From: Avena insularis
Lineage: Eukaryota > Streptophyta > Magnoliopsida > Poales > Poaceae
Direction: 5' to 3'
DNA length: 64,000 nucleotides
NCBI GenBank assembly: GCA_023614405.1
Contig: CM042694.1
Span: forward strand, 88,829,285 to 88,893,284
Positions within the stretch are counted from its first letter, which is position 1. Every line of letters begins with the position of its first letter. The notes under the pieces were generated by a model, which worked only from the letters and a program-made list of their open reading frames with translations, was not told where the DNA came from and made no database searches. The position numbers and the translations under genes are program-made. This document shows positions 11,616 through 23,427 of the stretch, piece after piece.

Positions 11616-12199
11616 CTGCATAATGATTTAATACAAAAAAGACCAAAATCTAACTAATTCATTATCTACGAACTCGAGAACTTAATTTCTGAAGTACGTG
11701 TCAGATCATATAGATTTGTAAAGGTTCCGAACCAAGTGATTATGTTGCCATCCATGTGAACATTGTGAAGGACTTTTACTAAATCAACACCAGTGTTTCT
11801 ACCATTTGCATTGTTGTCATCGCAGTAATTCATGTTGTTTCTCTGCAGTTAAACCATTATTTTAGTAGAGAGTCCGGATGAATATGTTATGATGGTATGC
11901 TCATGATAATTACATAGTTTAGAATTTGAGATAGCCAATTCAGCCGAAGTGTATTTTGCTTTGCAGTGGAACAATATATTGTCTCTTAGGTGCTTCACGG
12001 TATGTATCTTAGTGCTAGCAAATTTTGGAAATAAGCAATCATCTAAAGAACAAGCAAACTTTGTAGCTATGTCTTGTCCAACGTAGTATTTCTATCCATA
12101 GGTGGGTATCACCTGCTTATCCCAAGGCCAGCATAGCTTCAAGATTTGTGTTTACCTATTTACATTTTTTTTGCGATCTGTTTACCTATTTACATCTGC

Positions 12200-13680
12200 A
12201 ATCTGTACATCGTACAGCTTCTCACCCCTATAGGAACCGAAGTGCACAGGTACACTTTGTATTCCCCATCGTGGTCTGTCTCTCTCCTCATCCACTTCCT
12301 CCCCAACTGCGCTGCCTACGCCGGCTCTTCCTCCTCCACCCCCTCCTCAACTGCATCGCCACCGCGTTGGTCGGGCGTCGAGTCACCAACGCCGCACTCG
12401 CTCGAGCACATCACCTCCCTGGCGTCCCCAACAACGACGACCTTCGTCCTGTCAGATAAGAGCATTTCCATCTCAATTTCCATCCCCAGGTCGCCGGACG
12501 GGAACGGGTACTTCGATGGCAGGTGCTGTGGAGGAGGGTTAGTACAGGGAGGAGAGGGGCGACAGTATGGAGGGAGGCTGATTTGATCATCATTTTTCGA
12601 TTCTGATTCTCTGCCTTTTTTTCTTATATCTTGATTTAGTTCCATTCTTTCCATGTACAATAATTATGGAGCTGGTATCTTCCCTATTTTGAATTGCCTC
12701 AATTTCAGTCACCACTTGCACTACTTCCTGATTTTGCTAACTGCATGGGTTTTCTGTATGTAAATACTGAAGATTTCTAATCCTTCTTCTATACTTGAAC
12801 CGAAGATATAATTGTATGGAAATGATTTGTTCTTCAACAGAACGCATTTCTGATTTGTCAAAAACGAAGTTAATCACAACCATATAAAATATAGAAGTGA
12901 TTCCTTCTTCCATATGTCAGATTTGTCAAAAACGTAACTAATCACAACCTAATCTGTTGTACAAACAAAAGAAAAGAATTATGTACTATTGATTTATTGA
13001 AAGGTAGTACAGAACGAGTAGCAGGATCTCATTGTAAATAGTTCATAGAATAGATCTCTGGTCAGTTTTGACTTTCCCGTGCGATGTGGCATACACGATC
13101 TTCCACTATTGATCGTGCGGGAGGAATGCTTAACGATGGCATCGTGCGCGAGGGGCATCATGTAGTCAGCGGCAGCTATTAACAAATCATGTTTGATATG
13201 GTTTAGTACCTGGCGTCACAGGATACTGGTCGCGCGGGGAGCTTACTGCTGGTGCTGTTCTTGTCGTCGTCGTCCCGCTGCGTGCTACTTCGCTGGTCTG
13301 TGAGGTTAGCGGCGGCTGGTTGTCGGTGGGATTGGGGAGGGGATGGGTAAGCGGCGCAGGAGATGGTCGATGGGCTCCGAAGGCCCATCTGAGCGGGCTG
13401 GCTGATGTAGGACGCTGACAAGGGCGACGGATGTACTATCGGTGGTGTCGAGCTCGAGGTAGAGCTGCTCGTCGATAGAGGTGAGGGAGTAGGAGGAGGG
13501 GATTGCGTCGCTGTAGAAGGGAAGGAGTCGTCTCAGGTGCGGGGTGAGCGGCGGCGGGCGAGACATCGATGGGCGACTATGCAAGAGGAGGAGCCTGGAC
13601 TGCGGCAGCTGTTCCGGACGGCCCCACCAGTCGGCGTGCAGATTTCGCGAGGTGCGACGAAGCGACGAAGCGAAACGCGG
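12200..13680 (-). other. GC-rich captured segment near the Helitron 5' end
   Basis: A marked rise in GC with long frames open on both strands. Two minus-strand stretches look most protein-like: 13584-13410 (contains SLTSIDEQLYLELDTTDST) and about 12600-12430 (contains GDLGMEIEMEMLLSDRTKVV). Position next to the Helitron 5' end is typical for a captured promoter and first exon. The segment could not be matched to a known gene, and the frames are broken between the two parts. Confidence 0.3.
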
Positions 13681-13765
13681 GGTGGCTGAACACGGAACAC
13701 TACGTCTTTTTTAAGCAGTAGAGATAGAGATTTTGCCCTCCCACCAATCTAATCTCTTCTCTACT

Positions 13766-13815
13766 AGGTTGCTCTGTTCGTATACCTCAAAAAAAAAAAG
13801 GTTGCTCTGTTCGTA
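13766..13815 (+). mobile_element. Minimal retroposon scar: 17-bp repeats around a 16-nt insert
   Basis: The 17-mer aggttgctctgttcgta occurs at 13766-13782 and again at 13799-13815. Between them lies only tacctcaaaaaaaaaa. Perfect direct repeats of this length around an A-tailed scrap are what L1-type target-primed reverse transcription leaves when it aborts almost at once. Confidence 0.6.
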
Positions 13816-15251
13816 GCTTCGTCGATCTCCCATGATCGCTGCGTAACACCGAGATGGGCCACATGGGTTGTACCTCAACCATCTACCGAAACGTTCTACA
13901 GCCAAACAAAAAAGACAACGCTCTCCGCTACCCGAAACCCTAGACTGAGCATAGCGTCGTCGCTCCGTCCCCTTCTTCCGTTCTGCCGCCCCCGCCCTCA
14001 CCCCCACCGCCGCCACGTCTCCCCGCCATTCCGCTTCCCCGGCAGGCCGGAACGCTGACCCCTGCGTCGATTGCGCACCGTACAGTCCTGCCTCCTTCCT
14101 GGAACCGCCGACCACCACGTCCTCCTTCGCCTCCCAAATGGCGCCCCGTGAGTCCACCGCGCCGCCACCAGGAGTCCACTCTGTGCGCAGTCTCCAGGAC
14201 GGCGACCCTGTAGTTGAATCGGTCTCTAATAATCTTCTTACCGGTGCGCCACCACCATCGCCATGTTCTCCAAGTCCAAGGACCACGACCACATCCACGC
14301 GCTCTAGCTCTGCTACGCCACCACCTCGCACAGATCCCAGGAACTTAGTGTGCGAGAAAGGACGGAGCCAACCCTGCCACGGTGAACATCTTTCAATGTA
14401 TTATATCAAGATCGAGTAACTGTATTGGTCCCAAGTTTTATATGATGATGGATTGTTGAAGATGATCTCATGAATGAAGAATGTACGCCCCCTCTACTTT
14501 TTATAGTGTTCAGTTCCGTGGCCTTATTTTTTTGTGACGATTTCGGCTATGTCGCTAATGGTAGTTGCTGCTTTTGCTGGTTCAGGGGAAGCTGTTTTGT
14601 CTACAGTTGCTATGGCCTGTGACGCTCCACCCGGCCTACACGTGAGCGCCACCTCCGCTGTGGCCGCTGTTGTTATGTCCTCAGCTCGATGACAAGGTCT
14701 AATCCCTGCCTCCTTGCACACAAACCTAGCACCAGAACTGAAGGTGAAATGCTGATACTATTGTTTCATAAATTTTGTGTGTACACGTGATGAAAAGAAC
14801 CAATTTTATGTTAACTGCACAATACAAGCATGTATTGTTCAGGTAGCCAATAGATCTCTGAATGTACGTAATAGTATTAGGAATAGATAAATAATTATGG
14901 CATCGGTGATCACCTGGGAAGCTAATTCGAGTTCGTGTCTTCGTGTTAGCCTGCTTTGTATTCCTACTCTCGCAGCTCCTCTACAGATTTTGCCCCTGCA
15001 GTAGGAAGCATTGGTATGCTCACTAAGTTTTGCTTCAGGTGACATGTATCTGGATAAAATAGCTAACACAAATTTAATCTTTCTGGAGACTGGAGATGAA
15101 GTTAATCAATGCTTACTTCTTAATTAATCAATAATGTGCTCGGTGTTGATTTACTCACTGGAGAGGATATGTCTAACATTTTTGTTCTTGGAAATATTCG
15201 GCAGATCTTAAGCAGTTGTTTGGTTTTTCTTTGTGTGCCTCACAATTTCAG
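13816..15251 (+). other. Captured gene-5'-end-like sequence in the outer Helitron
   Basis: At 13925-14330 the sequence becomes GC-rich after cgaaaccctag, a motif common in plant 5' UTRs and promoters, and holds a plus-strand frame from ATG 14138 (MAPRESTAPPPGVHSV). A second open patch runs at 14534-14692 (VTISAMSLMVVAAFAGS) and is open on the other strand as well. No product can be named. I read this as fragments of one or more captured host genes, with intron-like AT-rich sequence between them. Confidence 0.3.
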
Positions 15252-15380
15252 GATGTTGGAGGAAACAATTTAGGCGTAGTTGTCGGCAACAAGGAAAACT
15301 GGGTGCCACTGACATATCAAAGAGGAATGTATCAGGTTATTTTCCTTTCCCAGGAACGCATCCAAGAGTTTATTCAATAG
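15252..15380 (+). pseudogene. Exon-like segment in the outer Helitron, unidentified gene
   Basis: A strong acceptor-like tract (tttctttgtg, then cacaatttcag) precedes a 43-codon open stretch reading DVGGNNLGVVVGNKENW and then VPLTYQRGMYQ before a stop at 15378-15380. It is the most protein-like segment of the 13.7-17.2 kb region. The gene could not be recognised. The run GxxxGVVVGN resembles glycine-rich loops in several enzyme families but is too short to decide. Confidence 0.4.
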
Positions 15381-17236
15381 AGCACGGCCCTTTTGAAAAT
15401 ATCATTTTTCTTTTGTTGGATGTAAATTCGTGGAGGTTTTTATTTGTTCATAACTGCTCCAGAGCATTTTGGTTACTATTTTCCAGAGGTTGTTGCCCAG
15501 GCATCTAGCTCCGCCATCGACCTCCTTCACCAGTCGCCGCCGTCCCCTCCCTCTTGTTGGTTCTGCATAATCTGTGATTAAGTGATTCCCAGCACCAGGC
15601 ATCAGGGCTTACCCAATGAAAAAGTAATCTGCCCCAACTTAATTTTAAGGTAAGAAAGAAATTGGTACATCTTTTTGTTAGATGTGCGCTGTGAATCTGT
15701 AGGCTGTTGGTGAATGTTGACTTCGTAAATTTCTTTGTAGTTGTTATGCACAGTTTCTTTTATGAATGCATATTTTCATTGATATCCAATTATTACGTAT
15801 TCTTTCATGAGGATGTTTTCTAATGTTCAGGCATGGTGTGTCTTCAACCGTTGGATCAATTGCTTTCTGTTTCTTTTTTTCCTTTGCATTAAAAAATCTC
15901 ACATTAATGTCTTTGTTCGTTACCTTCTAAAGGTATTGTAGATTCTTATGCCTCCGGAGCCAAGATTTATGCTGGCTGTTGAGCCTCATGGCGACAAGCA
16001 CAAAGACCAGACGTTGTAAATCTTAAGGATGCATAATTACTAAGTATATTATCGCATGAATTGAATCTCTCATGACTAATGATGTTATTGCATTATATGA
16101 AAAAAATACAATGATTCTCTTGCATTTTGTGAAAACAGTGGAACAGGGGCGGTTGGCCTATTGATATAAAAAATAATAATTTTGCAGCCTTTTAGTTTTT
16201 TTAAAGGGCAGCCTTTTAGTTTCTGTAAATTTGAGGACAACTCATATTTTACGGCAACATTCCCCACCAACAACAATGAGATTTGGACATTTCATGGAAC
16301 GTGTATGTGCACGTGCTCGATTACTAGCAAGAGCTTTTCCTTTCTCTTGCTCGTTCCTTTGTTGTTACGGTCTCACCATTTTGAAGATGTTAGCAGGTGA
16401 GCCGATTCGTTGAAACAATGGGGCTGGGGTGTAAGGTTTATGCACAGAAATTCAGTTCTCTTTGTGGAATTTAGAATTGTTTTGGGGCTCTTGGTTTGCA
16501 TACGATTGCCGGTGAAGACATGTAATTTTTTGTCACGCTTATCCATTGCCAATGTATGTGACCTGATTCAATTTTCTTAAAACTGATCAAAATTTATGTT
16601 CGTTCTAGGAAAGAAATGTGAGTCAATACTTCAAATGCTAAATTGAGGCGTATGCCATTTGCTCAATGGACTGGACCGCCAGTGACAAGTCGAGGTACAT
16701 CATGCTTGCAAATTAACAAGATATCTCGCACTATTTTTTGAAGCCAAATGTTGCAAAAGTTCCGGAATAGCTGGAGAAAACGGCAGCTGAAGTTCTTGTA
16801 CTACTACAAAGTTACATTCCATCACTCTGAACGGTGGGGTTAAATTTGAATAGAAGCAGATCTTGTGACATGCAAGTGTGTGTAGTTTATACAGTTCTGG
16901 TATCACTACAAAGTAAGTTATTTCTATTACTATGCAACAATTGATTTTTCAAGTTCATCTTTCATTCAATGAATTCTGCAACTTCAGTTTAAGAGTTCTG
17001 TACCCGTACCTTTATTTTTTTACTTTCTGCTCTCATCTTTTAGTGTTGACATTCAACATGCTCTGATTTAAGATAGATGATTGCAAATGCAGGGCGGCTA
17101 TCTCCTGATCCTTAATTAGTTTCATCAGTAAGTTATATTGACTATCAATAAGATTCCTTGGATTGCATGAGGAGGTTTGAGCAGAAAATTCAGTGAATGC
17201 AAGAAGGTTGATAAAGCTAAAACTGAACTTGAGGAT
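15381..17236. other. AT-rich outer-Helitron body, no gene recognised
   Basis: Mostly AT-rich intron-like sequence with short frames only. The last bases before 17237 read KAKTELED in one frame and would continue directly at 38695 once the LTR element is removed, so a small captured exon may have been split here. Confidence 0.35.
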
Positions 17237-19949
17237 TGTCACATCCCAAATTCTAGATTTGGCACTGCATTCATACATGTCATTGCATTCCTGATCATAT
17301 TTGCAAAAATTCAGTTTTAAAGGCTTTTGGCCAATCCGCTACCTATTTGTCTTTCCATCTCTTATATGAGATTACTAGGGTTTTTGCCTTGCATCTTTAA
17401 GAATGACTCCTTTTGGACATTCCAGATGCATGATTGCGTAGAGCTCGTCTCTACGAATCCGTAGAGCTTTGTTTCGCCCAAATCTGAGTCCTGGATCAAA
17501 AGTTATGGCCAAATTTCAGAAGTGCATGAAAAATTCAGAGTTTTCAGACTGTCTGTCAGTTCGGTTCAGTTCAAAAAAAAAAAAAAGAGAAAACGCATCG
17601 GCCAGCCGCCCGCCAGCCCACATGACCCAGCAGCCCCACCCGGAGCCGCTTTGCCAGCGGCAGATAGTGGCGCCGCCCACTGCCAGCGGGAGCCCATCGA
17701 GGCCATCGACCTCGTCGGAACCCCGATTTCCGTGGGAGTTCGTTCCGCCTCGTGTTTTTCTTCTCACCCCCTTAAAGCCCTCGCCAACCCGATCCTTTTC
17801 CCCTCTTTGTTTCCGTCTACGCCGCCTTGACTCGTGGAATCTCTCGCGGAGTTCGCCCTTGCCATGACCATTACGTCGGTGAGCTCGCGCCGCTGCCACA
17901 GAGCCCCTCCCCCCTCGCCTTTTCGCCTTGCCGTCACCCGCCTCACCTTTTCCCCCGCCTGCAGGACACCGGGGAGCTGCCACCGCCGCCGGAGCACCCC
18001 GCCGAAAGGCCTTGCGCCAGCCGGTCGAAGGTGAGCAGCCGAGCCACGTCGGTCGTTGGATCGAGCGCGGACGGCCAGATCGGCCGCTGACCGCTGACCG
18101 GTCAACCGCCGCGTCAGTCGGACCCGCTTGTCAGCGGGAATATTCCCAGGAATATTCCCTGTCGATTTTTCAGGGATTATTATTTTCCAGAAAATAGATC
18201 CAACTTCAAAAATTCGTAGGAAAAGATTTACTGGGCCAAATTTTGCAAATAATATGTCGTTGGATTCACAAAATTGTATAGAATTTGCTTTTAAAATAAT
18301 ATTGCAGGTTTACTGTATGTTTTTCCTTGAGACTTTAAAAAGGCTTAAAACACTATAAAAATTATAGGAAAAGTTCTGTAGCGCCTTTTTGCGTGATTCC
18401 AATTGCCCCTGGTCCTAAATCACGTTACCTACACAGTAGTATTTTTGCCCAGGTCTTACAACCCTATTTACCGCAGAAGTTTAGTGTTTTGCCTAAAAGC
18501 TTATTAATTGGGTTCACAAATTGCATAGCCTTGTTTTCATTGCATTAAAGATTTTCCATGCATGCAGTAGTAGTAAACATCAGAGAACACTGAAAGGTTA
18601 CTGAAAACCTTGTTGGGCTATCATGCATGTATTTGTACTCTTGCTTATGACTATGTTTTGTTGTTTATGTGTTGTTTGTATCGTGTAGATTGTGACGAGT
18701 GCAACGCTTGTTTCTGCGAGGATTGTACCCTTGACTCCTACCGCCAAGGCAAGTAGATGCTATTTTGTTCATACCATTGTCCTACTATTTTCTCTTATGC
18801 ATGTGTAGTGTATTTCTGTAGTTAATGTGTAGGAACTACTATGCTATACTATATCCTATTTATTGTGGTAGGAATTTCCTTGTAGATGAGCCCTTTCGAT
18901 AGATGTGCTTAGACTTGCTGTGAAGACGGGGAAAGGGGATCACACTATGGTGGAGTTGTGTTTGCTTCAAACTAAAACAACTTAATGTTAATAAACTACC
19001 TGGGCGGAATGGTTGGATGGTCAACGGAGTGTTGTTAATGGTGGGGAATGCCGCCCAGGGTACTGAGAAGGATTGATTCTCCTTGTTATGGTAGCTTACG
19101 TGTGCAATCATGTGCCAGTAAGAATGGGTGGCTGGTTGGACTTAGTAGGTCATGGTGATCTGAACCCAGCGTAGCCAGAGATGTAGTGAATGATAGGTTG
19201 GGACCGGTGCGCAGTGGGGTTTGGTGATCTACTTCCAGAAAGGTCCCATCTTGGACTTCTCCCTACCATCACACAATATGAGTGTGGTGGTACGAGCTGG
19301 GTTGGCCAGGTCACATGGGTAAAGTGTACAAACACTGCAGGGTGTGAAAACTAAGTACTTAGCCGTGTCTCCGGTTACGGACGATTGAGCTGCTTGATCA
19401 TGAGACTATGACATATTCTCACTCATCCTTATTTCCTAATTACTAAAACTTGATGGGTGAACTTAATGGGTTGCTATGAATTAAATGGTTTACGAAAGTA
19501 GGATCAATATGTTTGAAAAGTGCAAGCTAGCCAAAGCTCCACTAGCCAAATAAGCATGTAGATGCTAGGTGCATTGTCTCTTTTACCTTAGCGCTACTTG
19601 CCATACTTTCCATGTATTGACCCTCCGGGGCTGCTACGTTTCATGTTGCAGGTTATACCGATTCCGAGTGATTCGATATAGGTCGCGGTACTCCACTCGA
19701 CACTTGTTTCCTCGTGGGCAATTTGAAGATGGAGTAGTATCTTTATTTGTGTTGCTACCTGATTTATGTGTGAGCTAGCCTTCGAGCTAAGCGACTTTTG
19801 TAATAAATGAATCTTCTGGATCTTCGTTATTTATGAGACACAGATTATTACTTTGTTATTTCATCTATGTTCTATGTAAGCTAATGAACTGATCTAGGAA
19901 TTGGCATGTTGCATAGAAGCTACAGTCTTTTCAGTACTGTAGTGTTACA
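17237..19949 (+). repeat. 5' LTR of the Tekay-like element (2713 bp)
   Basis: Starts tgtcacatcccaaattctag and ends agtgttaca. It aligns to the 3' LTR over its whole length, with the main length differences in a GC-rich block (about 17570-18130 here, 36250-36900 there). That block holds long overlapping frames on both strands, which I treat as composition artefacts. Confidence 0.93.
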
Positions 19950-19951
19950 GA

Positions 19952-19964
19952 TGGTATCAGAGCC
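19952..19964 (+). other. Primer binding site (initiator tRNA-Met)
   Basis: tggtatcagagcc, two bases after the LTR end, is the standard plant primer site complementary to the 3' end of tRNA-iMet. Confidence 0.9.
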
Positions 19965-20117
19965 GTGTGTTGACTGTAGGATCGTGACCTAGGATTGGAA
20001 TAGGAAGCTTTATGTTTACTTAAGCCTATTTTAAATTCTGTCTTTATTCTTATGCCATTCACTCTAGTAAATTCTTTTCTTTTGCTGTTCTCACTCTTGC
20101 CTCTTTACAATTGATAG

Positions 20118-21140
20118 ATGGGAGATGCCACCAGAGTTGAGTATGTTGAGCTCCAATCACCAAGACCTTTCGCAAGACAGTTGGCGGAGCTTTGCCAGAC
20201 ACTGGGCATGCTAATGCCGATGTTCAAAGGGAGAAGGATGAACACCTATGTGCCTGGAGATCGCGTGTGGGAGATCACCGTGATTGTTCTTACAGATCCC
20301 ACTGTGCCTGGTATTGAGAACCTGAACCTCACCAAGAAGTACCTTACCTGGGAGCAAGGAGTGGAGTCGGCCATGCATGAGACCATGTCATGCCTGTGCT
20401 ATCTCCACTGACACCGACTACCAGCAGGTTCACATTTCCTTACATTTGGAGGTTGGAATGAGCAAGGGCTTGTGACGGTTACCACAGGTAATCGAAACAA
20501 CATGCCACTCCAAGAGAAGCAGTTGGAAGACATGGAGATCAAAGCCTGGGAGAGGGAAGAGAAGTTGATGCAGCAAAAGGATGAGCTGGATTATTTTCAG
20601 GGCACTGTGCATCTACAAGGGTATGAGATGGAGACCTTGCACACTGCTGTGAATACAATGGAGCAAGCCCTCGTTGGAAGAGATGCCACGATTGCAGCGC
20701 TGAATCAAACCATTGTGCAAAGGAATTAAGTTGTGGCTGATCGTGATCAAACCATTGTGGACATGGCTACCCAGATTGCTGCCCTTCAAGCACAGCAGAA
20801 TCCTCCACCAAACAATGGCAACGATGATGATGTGAACAATGATGACGATGATAGTGATGATGATGATACGGATAATGGTGATGGAGGTAACAATGGTGGA
20901 GGAGGCGACAATGATGATGATGGAGGCAGTGATGATGGAGGAAGCGATAACGATGATGGAGGAGATGCAGCGGGCGCTTTTGTTGAAGGAAGTGATGAGG
21001 AGGACCCCGAAGAGGTGGAATTCGAGGACTCAAGTGAAGACGACTCGGGAGAGGTGTACACACCACCACCGTGGCATGCACGAGGATCGAAGCGTCAGCG
21101 CATGGACTCCAGAACCTATTGCAACCTATTCATCAAATAG
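20118..21140 (+). pseudogene. Extra ORF upstream of gag: unknown, coiled-coil plus acidic tail
   Basis: Three open stretches, 20118-20411, 20472-20729 and 20733-21140, lie in one frame and are separated only by a TGA at 20409-20411 and a TAA at 20727-20729. Without those stops the frame is 341 codons including its final stop. It starts MGDATRVEYVELQSPRPF. Residues about 1-110 look globular (for example GDRVWEITVIVLTDP). About 125-225 are heptad-like and rich in E, K, Q and L, suggesting a coiled coil. About 230-320 are dominated by D, N and G, then E. The tail carries a basic RGSKRQR cluster that could act as a nuclear signal. It lies between primer site and gag, where simple Ty3 elements have only a leader. 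Function unknown; accessory ORFs at this position occur in some plant LTR families, but I cannot name this one. Confidence 0.55.
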
Positions 21141-21766
21141 CTAGAGATGGTCCTCCAAAACTAGTCTTCGTTAGGGATATTCATTAGTCTTAGACATCGA
21201 TCAATGCAAACTTCTGCACTATTAGCTTATTGTGTTTAGATCGCTCAGTTAAGTACCTTGAAGTTCCAGGAATTTTCGTGATATTTATTAAATGATTTTT
21301 GAACAAGTTTGGGTAAATTCGTGTTTTTACTGTTGCAGTTTTCTGCCTGACCAGTTGTACCGCGCGATTTTTAATTCCTTACTGGTAACTCGGATTTCGC
21401 TCATATTTTGGGATCTGGTACGAAATTACCTGTAGTATCTGCACCAAAATTGGCTAAAATTTCTAATGAGTTTAAGGTGCCCATAAAAATTCGTGAACAG
21501 GACAGAACTGTTCTGCCAGATTTTCTGGTTTTGCTTATTTTGCTGTTTTGCTTTGTCAAATGTTGTTACCAGCGTTTCTAAATTATTTTGTAGTTATATA
21601 CTGTTAAGGAAAACCTGGAACAATGTTTGTGTATGTAATTGCTCATGTGGTGATTGCTTATGGTTGTTGTGGATGCTTTGTTGTGGCTTTGAGCATGTTG
21701 CATGGGTAGCGGGCTGTTACTTATTTGTAGTTGCTTCTTTCTAATCTTACCTGTGCTAAACTGCAG
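21141..21766 (+). other. Untranslated stretch before gag
   Basis: AT-rich spacer with no convincing ORF. It ends ttacctgtgctaaactgcag directly before the gag ATG, which resembles a plant intron 3' end (branch-like ctaa, then gcag). Confidence 0.4.
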
Positions 21767-21865
21767 ATGTCTCGCCGCCGACCTGATGAGATGGTTCAGC
21801 TCATGGCCGCTCAAGCTCAGCTGACCCAGGTGATGACGCAGTTCATGGCAACTCAGAACAACAAT

Positions 21866-21897
<32 letters not shown>

Positions 21898-21949
21898 CGG
21901 GAACAATCAGCCGCAGGGGATGCTCTCACCAGGTTCTTGAGGCTGAAGC
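21767..21949 (+). pseudogene. gag: Tekay-like gag, N-terminal part, broken by an insertion
   Basis: ATG at 21767 opens MSRRRPDEMVQLMAAQAQL, typical for the start of a chromovirus gag, followed by an Asn-rich run encoded by an (aac)n microsatellite. The frame then slips: the expected gag sequence before the insertion (ALTRFLRLK) lies in another frame. The likely cause is a length change in the microsatellite. Gag is cut at 21949 by the Athila-like element and resumes at 31656 with [12 protein letters not shown]. Confidence 0.8.
21858..21898 (+). repeat. (AAC)n microsatellite inside gag
   Basis: About 13 near-perfect aac units encode poly-Asn. A one-base slip here or just after it explains the gag frameshift. 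Confidence 0.85.
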
Positions 21950-23338
21950 TGATACGTCCAAAACGTATCTACTTTCTCGAACACTTTTGCTATTGTTTCT
22001 CCTCTATACTTGTGTGATTTGGCTGCAACTAATGCGAATTGACGCTGTTTTCAGCAGAATTGCCTTGGTGTCTACTTTTTGTGCAGAAAATCAACTACCA
22101 GGAAAAATCCCAAAAATATGCCAAAAATCCTATTTTACCCGAAGACTCCAGGAGCCAGAATACGAGACGGAGAAGAGCCCTAGGGTGGCCACACCACCTG
22201 CTAGCACGGGCCAGGCCAGGCCGCGCCAGGGGGTGGTGTGGGCCCCCCAGGCACCCCCTCGACCTCTCTCTTCGCCTATAAGGAGCCTTCTGACCTAAAA
22301 ACTTAGGGGGGTCGACGTTTTTCCAGAAGGAGTTCTGCTTCGCTGCCACCACCAGATTCCACGAAACAGCACCAGAAACTCCGTTCTGGCACCCTGCCGG
22401 GACGGGGAATTGGAGGAGATCATCGCCATCATCATCACCATCGCTTCTCCATCGACCATCCATGTTTCCCCCATCTATGAGTGAGTAATCCCCCGATGTA
22501 GGCTATGGGGATGGTAGGGATTGGATGAGATCGTTCATGTAATGGCATCAGATTGTTAGGGCATAGTGCCTAGTATCTCTATTAGTGCTTTATGACTTTG
22601 TTGCAACCTTGTTGTGCTTAATGCTTGTCACTAGGCCCGAGTGCCATGATTTCAGATCTGAACTTATTATTGATTCATCATGATAGTATTGTTTTGGGTC
22701 TTATCTACAAGTTGTTTACACACGTCGTTGTCCGGAACCTATGGTCCCGAAGTGACAGAAATCGGGGTAGCCGGAAGGAAAAGGCTTTGATGTGAGGATC
22801 ACGTGTGTTCACGGAGTGTTAATGCTTTGCTCCGGTGCTCTATTAAAAGAAGCACCTTAATTGCTAGTAGTTTCCTTGAGGCCCCGTTGCAAACGGGCTG
22901 GCAGAACAAAAGATGTTGTGCAAGTTCTCATTGCGAGCACGTATGACTATATATGGAACACATGCCTAAGATTATATAGTCCTTGGATGCTTTATCTTAT
23001 TTATCTGCAATTGCCCTATGTTCTGATTGCTATGTGAATTGTCTTGTCCATGCAACGCCCGTCCATCCATCCCTATGCCCACTTTTCGAATCCTCATTTC
23101 ATCGTTATTATTCTTGCTGTCTTTACTTTACTACTGCTGCTACTTTACTATTCCTACTACAAAACTATTGCTACTGATAAACTGTTGTGAGCAAGATTGT
23201 TTCCAGGTGCAGCTGAATTGACAACTCAGTTGTTAAGGCTTATAAATATTCTTTGGCTACCCTTGTGTCGAATCAATAAATTGGGTTTCACTTCCCTCGA
23301 AAATACTGCGATACACCCCCTATACTTGTGGGTCATCA
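21950..23338 (+). repeat. 5' LTR of the Athila-like element (1389 bp)
   Basis: Starts tgatacgtccaaaacgtatc, ends cttgtgggtcatca. Near-copies are at 30284-31655 and 54694-56073. A TATA-like tctcttcgcctataagg lies about 320 bp in. Confidence 0.92.
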
Positions 23339-23349
23339 AGACTATTTTC

Positions 23350-23366
23350 TGGCGCCGTTGCCGGGG
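23350..23366 (+). other. Primer binding site (tRNA-Asp type)
   Basis: tggcgccgttgccgggg, 11 bases after the LTR end. This sequence is the known Athila-type primer site complementary to tRNA-Asp. Confidence 0.8.
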
Positions 23367-23427
23367 AGCATAGCTTTATTTATCAAGTTCACTTGGATTC
23401 TCTATTGTTCACTGTTATCCATCCATC

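Larger units (their letters stand above)
6545..13724 (-). mobile_element. Helitron, minus strand, non-autonomous with captured sequence
   Basis: Read on the minus strand it starts TCTCTACTGCTTAAAAAA at 13724, preceded by A, and ends at 6545 with a GC-rich hairpin region followed by TTTTACTAG and a host T. This satisfies the 5'-TC, CTRR-3' and A|T insertion rules. A start at 13730 (TCTCTATCTC, also preceded by A) is an alternative. The 31-base terminal segment at 6544-6574 is the reverse complement, with two mismatches, of the outer Helitron's 3' end at 41576-41606, so both belong to one family. The interior is mostly AT-rich with exon-like islands (10816-10908, 11494-11615, 12200-13680). I found no RepHel transposase or RPA ORF. 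Confidence 0.6.

Noticed and set aside
12852..12955. gatttgtcaaaaacg repeated twice
   Set aside because: Short AT-rich direct repeat about 65 bp apart, not enough to call an element; possibly a small tandem duplication.
20767..21081. Minus-strand His- and Ser-rich ORFs
   Set aside because: Antisense shadow of the acidic Asp/Asn-rich tail of the plus-strand ORF.
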